Part shown: positions 35,481 to 46,705 of the stretch, one piece after another
How the letters are laid out: each line of letters starts with the position of its first letter
How positions within the stretch are numbered: the stretch's first letter is position 1
Assembly: GCA_011799875.1 (NCBI GenBank)
Contig: CM022298.1
Coordinates: forward strand, 260,207,757-260,271,756
Direction: 5' to 3'
DNA: 64,000 bases
Source of the DNA: Thinopyrum elongatum
Taxonomy: Eukaryota; Streptophyta; Magnoliopsida; Poales; Poaceae
Position numbers and translations under genes: made by a program
The notes under the pieces: generated by a model
Database searches by the model: none
What the model saw: only the letters and a program-made list of their open reading frames with translations
What the model was told of the DNA's origin: nothing

Positions 35481-36639
35481 TGCGTACACGTCAACATTTT
35501 TTTAGGAAAGCATATGCGTCAACCTAGTAGGCCCACAAGTCAGCCTCAAATATGTGGAAAATAGCATACAACCCATCTTCCATTATTTCTAATAATTTAC
35601 ATCCCATTTGCTAATTCTTAAGGATTTTTTCGAAGCCCATATTCTTTTTGTTAGCATTACAGCCAATATTGTGGCCACGGTTAAAAAATTCAACGAAATT
35701 TTGCATATTTCGGTGCGGTCCGAACTGTTTTTAATCCCAAAATTTTGAGTCGCATTCAAACTAATTTGAAAAATAAATTTATATCAATTTAAAATCCAAA
35801 TAACTTTCGTCGCATAAAAATCAATGAAATTTAAAATCTCCAAATGCAAAAAAGAAATATGAAACTAATTGCCAGTTTGCTGTGTTTTAAAAATGTACTG
35901 CCCATTTTTCTCATTACTGATAGCCCATTTTCTGGGCAAGCCGAATGCATCCCTCCTCGTCTTGAAAGATTTGCGGCCCAGCAGGGCTGACAAAAGCAAG
36001 TAGGCCTCGGTTGGGTATTCTGCAAAATAAAAAACTAGGCTAGCCATTTTTAGAAAGAAAAAAACAACTGGGATGGTCTTGTGGTAAACATAAAATAAAA
36101 TGCTGGCCAGACTGGCCGGAGTGCCCCACACAACCCAGTTGATACCCTGCTCCGTCTCAAAGAAAAAGAACTGGGCGAGCTCTGGGTCCCTGGTGTCAGC
36201 CACTTGTTGTGCAATTCTCTCGTTTTTTGACTACGTTGACAATGGCATGGGGCCCAGATGTCAGGAATACATTAGGAGGAACCTTTTTTTTGGCTTGAAA
36301 TAAGGAGGCACTTGCTTGCGTACTGCCATGACCCTGGTGGGTCCCTGCTGTCATCCTCTCCATGTACAATCATCTCCTGATTGTGTACGCGTCAACCCAG
36401 GAGGCCATGAGTCAGCCTCTAAATCCGTAGCGGACAAATACAACCCATTTAAAAAAATAACAGCCCATTCCATACGTTCACACGGAAAGTTCAACATTTG
36501 GAGCAAAGTAACAAGTCTGATCCAGAGATAGAGTACTGAACTTCCACGTTGACAACCATCATAGCCAACTTAACTATGTACTCCCACTAATACTCTAGTG
36601 TACAAGTACTAACTTACTCTTAGATAACTAGACGATGCC

Positions 36640-37331
36640 GGCTGCCATATGCGGTACACGCTAAATGCCAGCACCGATGTCCTCCTCCTCCACTCAGACT
36701 TGCCAGAGGTGAGATAGGAAGCATTGCTCGCGCGCGTTGGCCCTTTTCATGCCGTGGTGGTCCACCTAAGCTTTGGCTTCTAAGCGGGAAACCCACTTGA
36801 TGAGCTGGTAGTAAAATTCGTTTCGTGCACGCGTGCATGCCCGATAGCCTCCAGGGCTATTTGCCGGGCGCCAGCCTCCATGTAGTCGGCCTAGTTGCGG
36901 GCGCTCTGCTCGTGACTCAGAGCGTCGGTGCGTTGCTGCTCAATGCCCAACTGGCGGCGCAAATCGGCGATACGCTGCTCCTCCGGGAGGCGGTCGCGCT
37001 CTAACAAGTCCTCATACTCCAAATTTCCATCTAAAGACCGATAGAATGCCTCCTCCCTCCGTCTGCCTTCCGGTGAAAAACCAAACACTGGCTCCGGTGG
37101 TGAGCGCCTCTGGCGTCACCTATTGTGGATGCGAGGGGGCATGACGGATGTGGCGAGAGCGAGGGCAAGTGGGGAGCAACATCGGGCCATTGGGGCCTTG
37201 TGAGGATAGGGCGAGTTGGGTGATGGTGCCATCGGAGAACGCAGGGAACCAGTAATTATAGGCGAAAGGTAGGTGAACGAGCATGTCGGGGGAAATGCGT
37301 TGGTCATCGGAATTCAATGCATAAGTAGGCA
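36640..37331 (-). pseudogene. Unrecognised ORF relic, possible coiled coil, in the CACTA-like region
   Basis: From an ATG at 37331 the minus strand gives 70 codons (MPTYALNSDDQRISPDMLVHLPF...). A second frame follows from 37088: FGFSPEGRRREEAFYRSLDG, then EQRIADLRRQLGIEQQRT, a short charged helix, with a TAG at 36891 and readable sequence beyond. The sequence is non-random and GC-richer than its surroundings. It may be a captured gene fragment or a degenerate second ORF of the transposon. I do not recognise it. Confidence 0.35.
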
Positions 37332-37349
37332 TGACTTAGTGCGCCAGCC

Positions 37350-38575
37350 TACCGTGGAAAGCTGGAAAAATAGAAATTATAGCTGTGCCGTCCCGTCCCG
37401 TCCATTCTAGGTCACACATCGGCATGACGGTCAAATGAGTGCACTTGATTCATCCGGATGAGGTATGTGCGTGATCCGCTGGTTATTCATGTAGGATCGA
37501 TTCGGTCGGATAGTGTGCGTGTAGGATCGCAATAGATGATGAACGTTCGCTGGGAGATAAGGCATTTGCGAACATTTTTGCTGGCAGTTTGTTCAGATTC
37601 GCCTGGCATTTTCTTCAGAACAACATGTCAGTTCCTTCAAAGGTAGGCATTTTTATTCAAAAAACTACCACGTTTGGATCTTGCGTCGCAACTAAAATTG
37701 CTAGGAGCATATTAGTAGGCCAGCTAGTGATTGATTGGTAACTTGTAAACACTGAGAGAAGAGAAATAAGGAACTGCTAGTAACTTGTAAACACTGAGCA
37801 CATAGAAATAAGGATCATGTTGTGCACATTAGTAAGAGCCGATCCATTCGAATTGTTCACACGAGACTCACAGGCCTGGCTTTGTAATATGTTCACATTA
37901 ATAGGCCGAATTCACAACCAACTAGTATGATTCCCATACATAAGTTCAATATGTTAATGCATCTCAATGATTCACAGATCATATACAATATGTAGCTCCT
38001 AAAGCAAAGGTCAAGAAAAAACATTTGTTCTTGCTACTAACATGGATGCTTCTCTGGGCCAACATTCAGTACAGAGTGGAAGACAAATTTGTTTGTGAAG
38101 TCTACATTTCCTCTTGCAAACGTAAGTGGTTTCACCAACACATGGAACCATGAGAATGAACCACACATGATGGAGGAACATCCACTGAAATATGAGTTGG
38201 TCATCTGTCGATCACACGGCATGACTATTTTCGGAATACAACTTTAACTTTGGCAAAATGATGCCAATTGGATAATCAGACCAAAGCAATGAAGCGCCTA
38301 GTGTTGGCCAATAAATAGTACAATACTACTTTTGTGCACTCCATGAAGTGACTATCCAATCTTTCTGTGTCTATTTTCAAATGTCACTGCATGTAGTAAC
38401 TATACTATTCTCTTGTGCAGTTCCAGTAAAATTGAGGTCACTTTGTTTTTTGCCAAATAGCAACGGGCAGACATCTGTTTGCATAAATATCAAGCAACTA
38501 GTTAACATATCCCCCACCTTGTATTTTTGGTTTAAACACGTCCTATCATCTATCATGTTTTGCACTGGACAATTT
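37350..38575. other. AT-rich sequence without recognised features
   Basis: No ORF, terminal repeat or tandem repeat was supported on either strand. It is bounded on the right by the LTR start at 38576. Confidence 0.5.
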
Positions 38576-39192
38576 TGTCGGGCCCGTGGGACTGGGGGTA
38601 CCCAGGCCCGTCTGCCTGTGGCCCAACATGCGGCGCATACCCTGGGCCCAGCGGCTGGCCCACTACAGGATCACGAGCAAGACCCTCGCGAGGGCCCCGC
38701 CTCATGAGGCACATGTCAGCAAGTGTCATCAGCGGTCTCCCGGGGCCCCCTCACGGGGCTGTCTCTCGAGGATACCCTGGTCCCTCGCAGAGTCAAACGA
38801 GTCACGGGCGGCTCGGCGGGTCGCGCGGTCCTGCCTCTTCAAGTGGGTGATGCACGCGATGACGAGCGGCGCCAGAGGCCATGCCATCAGGTGCGGATGT
38901 GGAGGCTTTCCTCTTTCGTGCTAAGGGAGCAAGGACAGCATGTTGGTTCCCAAAGCAATCCCCAAAGGTTACCCGTTCGGTGCAAGAAGACCAAGACGAC
39001 AGGCTCGCCAGGACGGAGGTCATCACCGAGCCCACCGGCCCATCACGGCAGGAGGCTTTTGCAGGCGAAGACCACCTTTGGTCAGGATAAGCTGCACCCC
39101 TATCCCCCTTCGAACTAGCTGTTGTGGCAACCCTTTCCGCCAAGTGTTTTCGAGGGAAGAGGGCCAAGGCCAGTACCAGAAGAGGGCAGAGG

Positions 39193-39232
<40 letters not shown>

Positions 39233-39487
39233 AGGAGAGAGATAGATTTCTCAACTAGAGTTGAACCCTTGTACCCCATTTCCCCGAGCAATCCCAACCA
39301 AGCAGGAGTAGGGTTTTACACCGCAAGGTGGCCCGAACCTGGGCAAACTGCCGTGTCCACTGTTCTTCCTCCTTAGCTCGAGCATGCCGGAGTGTCGTCA
39401 TGAGGGTGTGAGTTAGAGTAGGGCGGTAGGAACAAGCGCACCTCAGAGTTCGAACCTTCTTGGGTCCCCGGAGCCCCGATTCCGACA
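38576..39487 (+). repeat. 5' LTR of the gag-protease Gypsy element
   Basis: 912 bp, TGTCGGGCCC...GATTCCGACA. It shares blocks such as GGACGGAGGTCATCACCGAG, GTAGGGTTTTACACCGCAAGGTGG and CGAACCTGG with 46706-47581, at clearly lower identity than the LTR pairs elsewhere in the window. Confidence 0.8.
39197..39226. repeat. (GA)n microsatellite
   Basis: About fourteen GA units inside the LTR. In the related LTR at 46706 this position instead holds a TATA-containing stretch, so the repeat may have replaced or displaced the promoter core. Confidence 0.9.
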
Positions 39488-39509
39488 TTCGGCGTGGCAG
39501 GTAGGGGTG
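39488..39509 (+). other. Degenerate primer-binding site
   Basis: TTCGGCGTGGCAGGTAGGGG follows the LTR end and corresponds to the TTTGGCGCGCCAGGTAGGGG site of the Tat-type elements with two changes. Confidence 0.65.
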
Positions 39510-39738
39510 CGCCGCTGTTCTTCCGCGTTGCTCCGGTTCCCATTTCACGACTCCATGGCTGACGCTCACCGTGTTTGGGACAAGCGTCGGGCGGCTCACG
39601 TCGCCCAGACTGAGCCCGCAGGCCACGGCAACCGCCGTCACTCTGCCGAGGCCGCGGCGGTAGCCACAGACCCTGTTGCCCGCAAGCAGTAGGACTCCTC
39701 CATGCACCCTTCCGTGCAGTCCGACGGCCGATACCGCC

Positions 39739-42002
39739 ATGGCCTCCTCCTACCTCGGCCGCCGAGGGCCGCCAAATGTGCAAGCCACTCTACTCATGGT
39801 GCGTGAGCTGCTTCGCTACCGTCCAGCAGACGCCGACTATGACGCCTGGCTTGGCCGCATCACCGAGCTCGTCAATGCCACCGGGGAAGCCCCGACGCCC
39901 TCCCACTCGCTCCGTCCTCTGCCATCTCACGCCGGGGACGTGGCGCATGTCGCGCCTCCACCGCCGCCCCTACACAGCGACCTCGATGAACGACAGCGTG
40001 ATGCGCCCCCGCGCGACCAGCCTCATGAAGCCCTACCGCCGGCCCGAGATGAAGCCAGCTGCCAGATCATCCATAGTGCGCCGCCCAACGCACCCGTGCT
40101 CCTCGAGTAGCAGCGCCAGTGCCAAGACAGGATCATCCAAGAGGTCAGAGGGGCTGTGCGGCAGAATCGAGCCACCCTCGCGCGCGGTGTCCCCTTGAGC
40201 AGCGTGGGCTGCAGGGCCTTCACCCGCGAGCTGCGCAGGGTGGTGTGGCCCATCAAGTTCAAGCCTGAGCTGCCCCCACGCTACGACGGCATCCTCGAGC
40301 GCACGGAGTTTCTCCAGCTCTACGCACTGAGCATCCATGTGGCGAACGGCGATGACAAGGTCATGGCGAACTGGTTCCCCATGGCCCTCAAGGACGGTGC
40401 GCGCTCCTGGCTCATGCACATGCCCGAGGAGTTAATATCTTCATGGAGCGAGCTCTACGAGCAGTTCGTCGCCAACTTCAAGGGCACCCACAACCGCGCG
40501 ATCGCCGTCAATGACCTACGGCGCGTGAAGCAACGCCCTGGAGAGACCCTTCACAAGTACATTTAGCACTTCAGCCAAGTTCGCCACAAGATCCCACACG
40601 CCTCGGATGAGGCCATCATCTTGGTGTTCTCCAATGGCGTCACGGACATCAGGATGCGTGAGAAGCTCGCCATCAATGATGATTTGAGCTCGGCGCTATA
40701 GCTGTTCAATATCGCCGACAAATGCACCAAGGCTAAAGAGGACCGCATGTTCATCCACAACGACCCAGACGCGGTGCCTGACCACAGCAAGGCCAAGGGC
40801 AAGGAGGTTAAGCGCAAGGGACCTGCCGTGCTGGCAGCAGAACCCGAGCAGAAGTGTGGCCGTGGTCGCGGCGAGCCCGAGAAGGACCACTACCTATTCT
40901 ATGTCTACCACAACGTGCGCACCCACAACACCGAATACTGCCAATTGCTCAAGTCACTTCACGACGAGTGCTTTGGTCATCGACCAGACCGCAATGACCA
41001 TGGCGCCGGCCGTGGAGGCGGCTGAGGAGGCGGCCGGTGGGACAACCGCAACAGCAACCCCCGCCAAGGCTGGCATGACCAGCCTCGTGAGGCCGCCTGG
41101 CGTGACCAGCCTAGCGAGGTGCGCCCTCGAGACAATGTTGCTCTTCCACCACTGCCACCACCACCCAGAAGGAACGACACCAATTAGCATGACGAGGGGG
41201 CTGGGAGCTACCAGGAGCCTTGCGCGATAGCCGGCATCCTCGGCGGAGCTCAGGCCCTGGCATCTAACTACCACTTCAAGCAGTTCTCCCGCGAGGTGAA
41301 CACCACCCTCCCGAGGCTTGAGGCCACGCGGCCCCTCAAGTCGTCGCAGTACACCATCACCTTCGACTCCAAGGACCACCTCAGGTGCTCGGCAACTGCT
41401 GGCGCGTTCCTCATGCTGTGCACTCCAACCATCAGCAACGTCGTTGTCACCAAGACTCTCATCGACGGGGGTGCTGGCCTCAACGTAATCTTCATCGCAA
41501 CCTTCGATACACTCCAAGTGCCCTACGACCAGCTGATGCCTACCAAGCCCTTCTCCGGAGTAACCAATGGCTCCGTCATCCCCGTGGGGCATGCCTCCCT
41601 GTCACCTTTGGCAAGCATGACAACTACCACACTGAGCTCATCAACTTCGATGTGGCACACATCAGCCTTCCGTACAACGCCATCCTGGGGTATCCGGCGC
41701 TTGCCAAGTTCATGGCAGCGACCCACCATGGCTACAATGTCCTCAAGATGCCTGGCTACAGCGGCGTCATCACCATGGCCTGGGACAAGAAAGACACGGT
41801 TTGTTCCCTCGAGCACGCCTACCGGGCCACCGCAGCTGAGAACTCTGACGACGAGGATGGCGCCAGCCCTCCCGAGGCTGCGCCCATGAAGAAGAAGCAA
41901 CTACTGCCCTCCCCATGCCCCACCAAGGCAAAGAAGGCGGTAGATGACGCCAGCGCCGAAGGCTCCGCCCTCATCATCGGCTCCTGCCTCCCTCCCGCAT
42001 AG
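39739..42002 (+). pseudogene. Gag-protease gene of the Gypsy element, with stops and a frameshift
   Basis: An ATG at 39739 opens one frame with stops at 40108, 40564, 40699 and 41023. The retrotransposon gag domain is visible at about 40240-40700: LQLYALSIHVANGDDKVMAN, ARSWLMHMPEELISSWSEL, FVANFKGTHNRAI, LRRVKQRPGETLHKYI. A Lys/Arg-rich tail and a CHx-type segment (YCQLLKSLHDECFGH) follow. The aspartic protease LIDGGAGLNVIF is at about 41458-41494. A one-base frameshift near 41600 moves the rest (LGYPALAKFMAATHHGYNVLKMPG) to another frame, which ends at 42002. Dead copy. Confidence 0.85.
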
Positions 42003-42515
42003 GAAGGCGCGCCTTGCTCCTCCCTTCGGGCAGGCTTGGGGGCTTCCACTTGGGAAGCGTCTGACCTTACCTGTGTGACAAGGGAGGTGCTTGAGCACCA
42101 GTTGGAGGCGTGCTTCGACGAGCACCCCCGCAAGCAAGAAGCACGACGTCAGGCGTCAGAGGCACATGAATTCATAACCTAGGAGATTCACAAGCTACAG
42201 GAAGCTCGGGCATACGTGGCGAGCTTCGCCCTGCATGTTCCAGCAATCTAGCTGCCGCCCCCGAGGAGGGAAGCAAGGTGCGCATATGCGTCGATATCGC
42301 GAGCCTGAGAGGCAAACCTCCGCGGCACGCTTCGTCAAGCAGCCTAACGCTCCCGCAGCAGCATGTTGCCAGGTGACTTTTTGGTTTGTTCAAATTGAGG
42401 GCGCCCTTCGGGCTGCATCATCCTCAAGCTGGCTAGGGTCTGTCCATGCAGTTGTCTCACTTTTGGTCGTGTAGTGAATCTGGTTATGCTTTAATGAGTT
42501 TATGTTGCTTGCTTA
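42003..42515 (+). pseudogene. Decayed region between protease and 3' non-coding sequence
   Basis: Frames are scrambled. Around 42265-42300 one frame reads KVRICVDIASLR, resembling the entry of Gypsy reverse transcriptase (VCVDFTSLN-type). No catalytic box follows, so pol is deleted from this point. Confidence 0.35.
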
Positions 42516-42520
42516 ACCCT

Positions 42521-42985
42521 GTGTTTGGTGCCTCGCCACCATTGAGATCACCGCGCCCTCGCGACTCTTCTCTTGACCGTTCCATGACTGGGGGCTGGAC
42601 ATGGCGTCTATGCTCGAGTCCATCCCTACAGCACTGATAAATCCAAGTGATCGAGCTCTAGCTCATGGGCCAGCTCCCATGTACGTCACCTCACAGAGGT
42701 CCTTGGTGTCTCACATTCTCATGGGACCATCACGAGCAAGCGAGTAAGGGCGCGTCCCGGTTTGTATAACTGTGAGTTTGGTGTTTTGCCACCTCGAGCG
42801 CCGCGCCCGGTGGCTCTTCCCCTGATCATTCCATGGAATAACTCAACACGACATCTGTGCTCGGGTCCGTCCCTGCAGCATCGCTAAATCCAAGTGATTG
42901 GGCTCTGTCTGGCGGGGCCAGACCCATGCACGTCACCTCATTTGGGTCCTTGGTGTCCGTCCTTTTCATGCAATGGCCTCGCGAC
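42521..42985. repeat. Two tandem ~247-bp copies in the 3' interior
   Basis: Blocks such as GAGTCCATCCCTACAGCA / GGGTCCGTCCCTGCAGCA, AAATCCAAGTGAT and ATGCACGTCACCTCA (or TGTACG) / GGTCCTTGGTGTC recur in order with a period of about 247 bp. Confidence 0.75.
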
Positions 42986-43198
42986 AGCCACCCGACGCGC
43001 GTCGCACACATGTCATAGGTCTCATGAGCATGCAGCTACATCAAGAGCTTGGCGCAAACCGCCTAAGGACTGAGGAAGGAGTTCCTGAGCCCTGCGCCTG
43101 GAACATCCGACACCTCCACAAGTTCTGCCATGCCCGTCACACGTATGAACGAAATGGGGCTATACAAACCAAGGAGACTCTGGAACGGAGCTCCCGCA

Positions 43199-43259
43199 CA
43201 CGCCCCAGTGGAAGCCCCATGCCCCGCGCTGGCGGAACAATCGAACTACGATCATGCCC
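43199..43259. repeat. 60-bp tandem repeat, first unit (left of the CACTA element)
   Basis: The unit carries CCAGTGGAAGCCCCATGC and ends ACGATCATGCCC. Three more units with the same period lie on the other side of the CACTA element (46408-46560), so the transposon landed inside this array. Confidence 0.9.
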
Positions 43260-43556
43260 CACTACAACAAGAACCCCCCTTTAGCAACGCATCAATGCGT
43301 TGTCGTTTGTTCATATAAGCGTTGGTAAGGTCTGCACCAACGGATTCATATGTGTTGTCATTGGTGGTGTTGCTAACGTCTTCAACAACATATATAGATC
43401 CGTTGGTAACCTGCAAAATAATGCGTTGCAAGGCAACAACAGATTCATACAACGCTTCTATGCGTTGTTGCTTGAGAAATAGAATAACCACCATATATAA
43501 TCCATTTATAACAACATGCAGTTCCAATGGCAGTACAAGGTACACCCTTCCTGATA

Positions 43557-43631
43557 CACCCTCTGTTCTTAAATATAAGACGTTTTGGCAGTTTAAACTG
43601 CCAAAACATCTTACATTTAGAACAGAGGTAG
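43557..43631. mobile_element. Stowaway-like MITE hairpin, degenerate ends
   Basis: A 75-bp near-perfect hairpin (CTGTTCTTAAATATAAGACG... paired with ...TCTTACATTTAGAACAG) is flanked by TA dinucleotides. The consensus CTCCCTCTGTTC end is slightly changed. Confidence 0.75.
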
Positions 43632-44247
43632 TATAACTTTATTAAAAATCGATGGAGTGGAAATGAAACTGATATATTGATTTAATGGAACAATCTGTTA
43701 CATTACATTGCAAGTACCATCAATTAGGAGTACATCACTTAGAAAAAAAATAGAATACAAATTTCTAAACAGTCATATAACAGTCTTCTTTCTCCTCCAA
43801 GTACCAAGAATCAACATATATTCTTCAAAGGATCCAAGTAATCATCTAGTATAGAAATTCTCAACCTACAAAGAAAAATCATAATGCTATTAGGCATAAA
43901 TTCAAAATTACCAAGTGTGCAAGAAAAGATCATTGGGGGGCGGGGGGCATAAGCTATGTATAACTGATAAATAACTTAATAGGCGTACATATTAGAACAC
44001 CGATCATGTTTGACCAATCGGATGTGCCTGCACAATGTGAACAAGCATCAACATGCATTCACTACTAATAGTTATCCAAAGCTTATATTATATCAACGAT
44101 GAGAAGAATTCAGCTAAATGAACAATTATTTGTCATTACATACCCAGTTTTAAGAAACACTACCCATGCGCCTTTACTGCCAATGTGGCATATCATATAA
44201 TCAATTGAATTTCATCTTTTGTCACTACTCAGCTCCCTAATCATGTA

Positions 44248-44334
44248 CTCCCTCCGTACCAAAATACTTGTCATGGTTTTAGTTCAATTTTTTGAACTAA
44301 AAAAACCACGACAAGTATTCCGGAACGGAGGGAG
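44248..44334. mobile_element. Stowaway MITE (Tc1/Mariner type)
   Basis: An 87-bp palindrome starts CTCCCTCCGTACCAAAATAC and ends ACGGAGGGAG, flanked by TA on both sides (44246-44247, 44335-44336). These are the canonical Stowaway features in Triticeae. Confidence 0.93.
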
Positions 44335-46212
44335 TATCATTTGTCATGTCATTGAATAACTAAATACCAATATAAATCTACAAAATATGGGACTGGACAA
44401 AAGTTAAGACCGGAAAATATAGACATATATGGGCACGCTTAACTAAAAAAGACTCGCTGGACCAGTTAGTGTAAAAATTAAAGATATGGAATAAATAAGA
44501 GTGCTACGTCATGAGAAGATGTGGAAATGGACACCTTAGTGGCCTGAACGAGGGGATGGTATTCAAGGAAGCGACTGGGTTGCCCCACATTCTGCGATGA
44601 GGTAGTAAGCCATACATATCCATCTGCCCCTGAAGCTGCACGACATTAAAGCAAGTTAATTCCTTACACAATCCGCCCAAAAAAAATAAAGATTTCAACA
44701 TAATCTTATCTATTTACACGTCTATTGTCAACAGTTTGAAACCTGACCTGTAATGTAGGACAGTTTCTTGTAAACATCACGGTTATTGCATAAACTAAGA
44801 ATAAAGCATGTGAGACTGGGTATCTCCATTCTCAGTCTGCTCCACATTGGTCGGCTCTTGTCTCTATATGGACTACAAGTCTACAACCCTACTTTTTAAA
44901 ACTTATTCATGGCTCCCACTTAAATTGAACCTGTTTACACGATGAGGCATCATTCTTGAACACCACGAATTCCAGTTGGATCAAACTAAAAACACATAAG
45001 TACAAAGCACATAGTTAGTAACTACCAGAAATCCATACAAGATTGTCAAACAATAATACAATAGCAAAAGTCCATGCTCGGAGTTACATCAGCAAGGGAG
45101 TGTGCCACTTCAAGGATATTCATGATTTGATCATATAAAATCTAGTACTCATGTTATACGATGGCGTACCTCAGGTGGAGCATGGGCGGCCAGTGTTGAA
45201 ATCCTACTTTCCTTTTCTGAAAAATATTTTCTCTGCAATTGGAAGCGAGACACATAAAGCAAACAATTGTAAGGAAAAGGGACCATGGAATCAATAAAGA
45301 GCTAGACGGTTCCATGATTGTTACTGAACACATTAATTATATGTGTATTGAGTAATTTTTGCAATAGAGCACAAAAGAGAATCTGATCAAGAGAAAGTTT
45401 AGAGAAGAGATAACAAGTAGTTGGCTCAGTTCACAATTTTCAAACATACAGATCATCTTCTATTTATTTTCTTTGGGAATGCAGATCATCTTCTATCTAC
45501 TGTATTAGTACTAAATAGCAGAAAAATGAGCAGCAGTAGCAATAGCAGTCAGCGACAAAAGCAATAGCAGACAACGGTGGGAGCAAACAATCAGCGTCAC
45601 GAAGGGTTGTAATATCCATCAGCACGCGCACACATCACAGGCACATGCACGCAAGCCAGGAATTGGAACAGGACCAGGACGGGCACCAAAATAAATAAGA
45701 AAGGAGCCACATCGCCGCCGAAGGCTTTGCGAGCCACAAGAACCACCAACACAGGCGGGATCCCATTGGTAATTGAGGAATACGGACGGGGCTCCAGCCC
45801 GAGCTCCTCCTACCTTGAACCTGTCTCCACTGCTAGCCAGCACCGAGAGAAGGGAGCAGCACCCTACACCGCAAATTGTTTTAGATCCAACCTGCAATCC
45901 TGATTGACCGTCGACACAAGGTAGTGGAGGTGGAGCAGCACCATCATGCCCAAGCCGGCAGCAGCGCATGCTGAGACGCTGGGTGGTGGCCCTCCGAACC
46001 AGAGGCGTGGGAGCTGCGCCGGGCGCAGGCAACGCGTGGTGACTATGGTTGCCATAGAGACGCGTGCAGGGACGCAGAGGGCGTCGCCACGGCGGAATAT
46101 ATGAGGAGAGTACTGGGAGGTCGGGGGGGGGTGCTGGCCTATGAACTACGACGCGAGACATCGCCGAATCTAGTCGGAATCGGAGGTGGCGGCCGCTGGT
46201 CATGGAAGTTGG

Positions 46213-46233
46213 GAGAGAGAGAGAGAGAGAGAG
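46213..46233. repeat. (GA)n microsatellite
   Basis: About ten GA units inside the CACTA element. Confidence 0.85.
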
Positions 46234-46407
46234 GAATCTTGGGAGACAGATGGTGGATAGAAATTTTTTGTTGCGTGATATTTGGGTGGAGGATGCATCG
46301 ATGGAGGTACCGGTTAGCTCGAAGTGCGGGAGGTGGGACAAACAACACATCTTTTAAAATCGTTGGTACACATCCGTTGGTATAGGGAGGTTTTTGTTGT
46401 AGTGCCC

Positions 46408-46560
46408 ATGCCCCAGTGGAAGCCCCATGCCCCGCGCTGGCAGAACAATCGAACTACGATCATGCCCACGCCCCAGTGGAAGCCCCATGCACTACGCTGG
46501 CAAAACAATCAAACCATGATCATGCCCACGCCCAAGTGGAAGCCCCATGCTCAGCGCTGG
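46408..46560. repeat. 60-bp tandem repeat, three units right of the CACTA element
   Basis: CCAGTGGAAGCCCCATGC (or CAAGTGG) recurs at 46413, 46473 and 46533, exactly 60 bp apart, with increasing divergence towards the right. Continues the unit at 43199-43259. Confidence 0.9.
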
Positions 46561-46705
46561 TGGATAATCAACTAAGAGCACCCCACGGGCGCACCGACCT
46601 CAGGATAACCCATGCCGGACACGACAGCCGACTATCTTCTCCCGCGGCATGCACTCGCAGCTCCCCCCTGTACCTCACGCAAGCGGGGGCTGGACATGGT
46701 GCCTT

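Larger units (their letters stand above)
32574..38575 (+). mobile_element. CACTA-type DNA transposon region, right terminus not found
   Basis: It starts CACTACAAAAAAAGAC, a CACTA terminal motif, followed by short direct and inverted subterminal repeats around 'TTCTATGAC', 'ATCATGACAG' and 'TGTCATGG' (32620-32790). Large blocks of degenerate direct repeats follow (32930-33910, 34190-35480). No transposase (TPase/ENSPM2) motif was found, nor a 'TAGTG' end before the LTR at 38576. It is therefore a truncated or non-autonomous CACTA, or its right part lies beyond later insertions. Confidence 0.6.
43260..46404. mobile_element. Non-autonomous CACTA transposon, 3145 bp
   Basis: The left end CACTACAACAAGAACCCCCC and right end GGGAGGTTTTTGTTGTAGTG are imperfect inverted terminal repeats. 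The 3-bp duplication CCC flanks both sides (43257-43259 and 46405-46407). Subterminal copies of 'GCGTTG(T)' and 'CAACG' words occur at both ends (43280-43480 and 46362-46382). No transposase motif is visible, so it would depend on a related autonomous CACTA. Two Stowaway MITEs are inserted in it. Confidence 0.92.
38576..46705 (+). mobile_element. Gypsy LTR element with gag-protease relic (interrupted by CACTA)
   Basis: The LTR (38576-39487), a degenerate primer site, gag and protease relics are in plus orientation. The interior runs to 46705 with the CACTA element at 43260-46404 removed. Reverse transcriptase, RNase H and integrase are missing, apart from a possible stub near 42265-42300 (VRICVD-like). 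A second LTR of the same family begins at 46706, which could be this element's 3' LTR. Pentamer AATTT precedes the first LTR. Confidence 0.7.

Noticed and set aside
37350..38575. Search for a host gene or small RNA gene in this AT-rich stretch
   Set aside because: No ORF, no tRNA-like cloverleaf boxes and no hairpin strong enough to call were seen.
45619..46350. 243-codon minus-strand ORF in the CACTA element
   Set aside because: Low-complexity Pro/Arg/Ser/Cys-rich translation, overlapping the GA repeat and the right terminal region, without transposase motifs; probably chance in GC-rich sequence.
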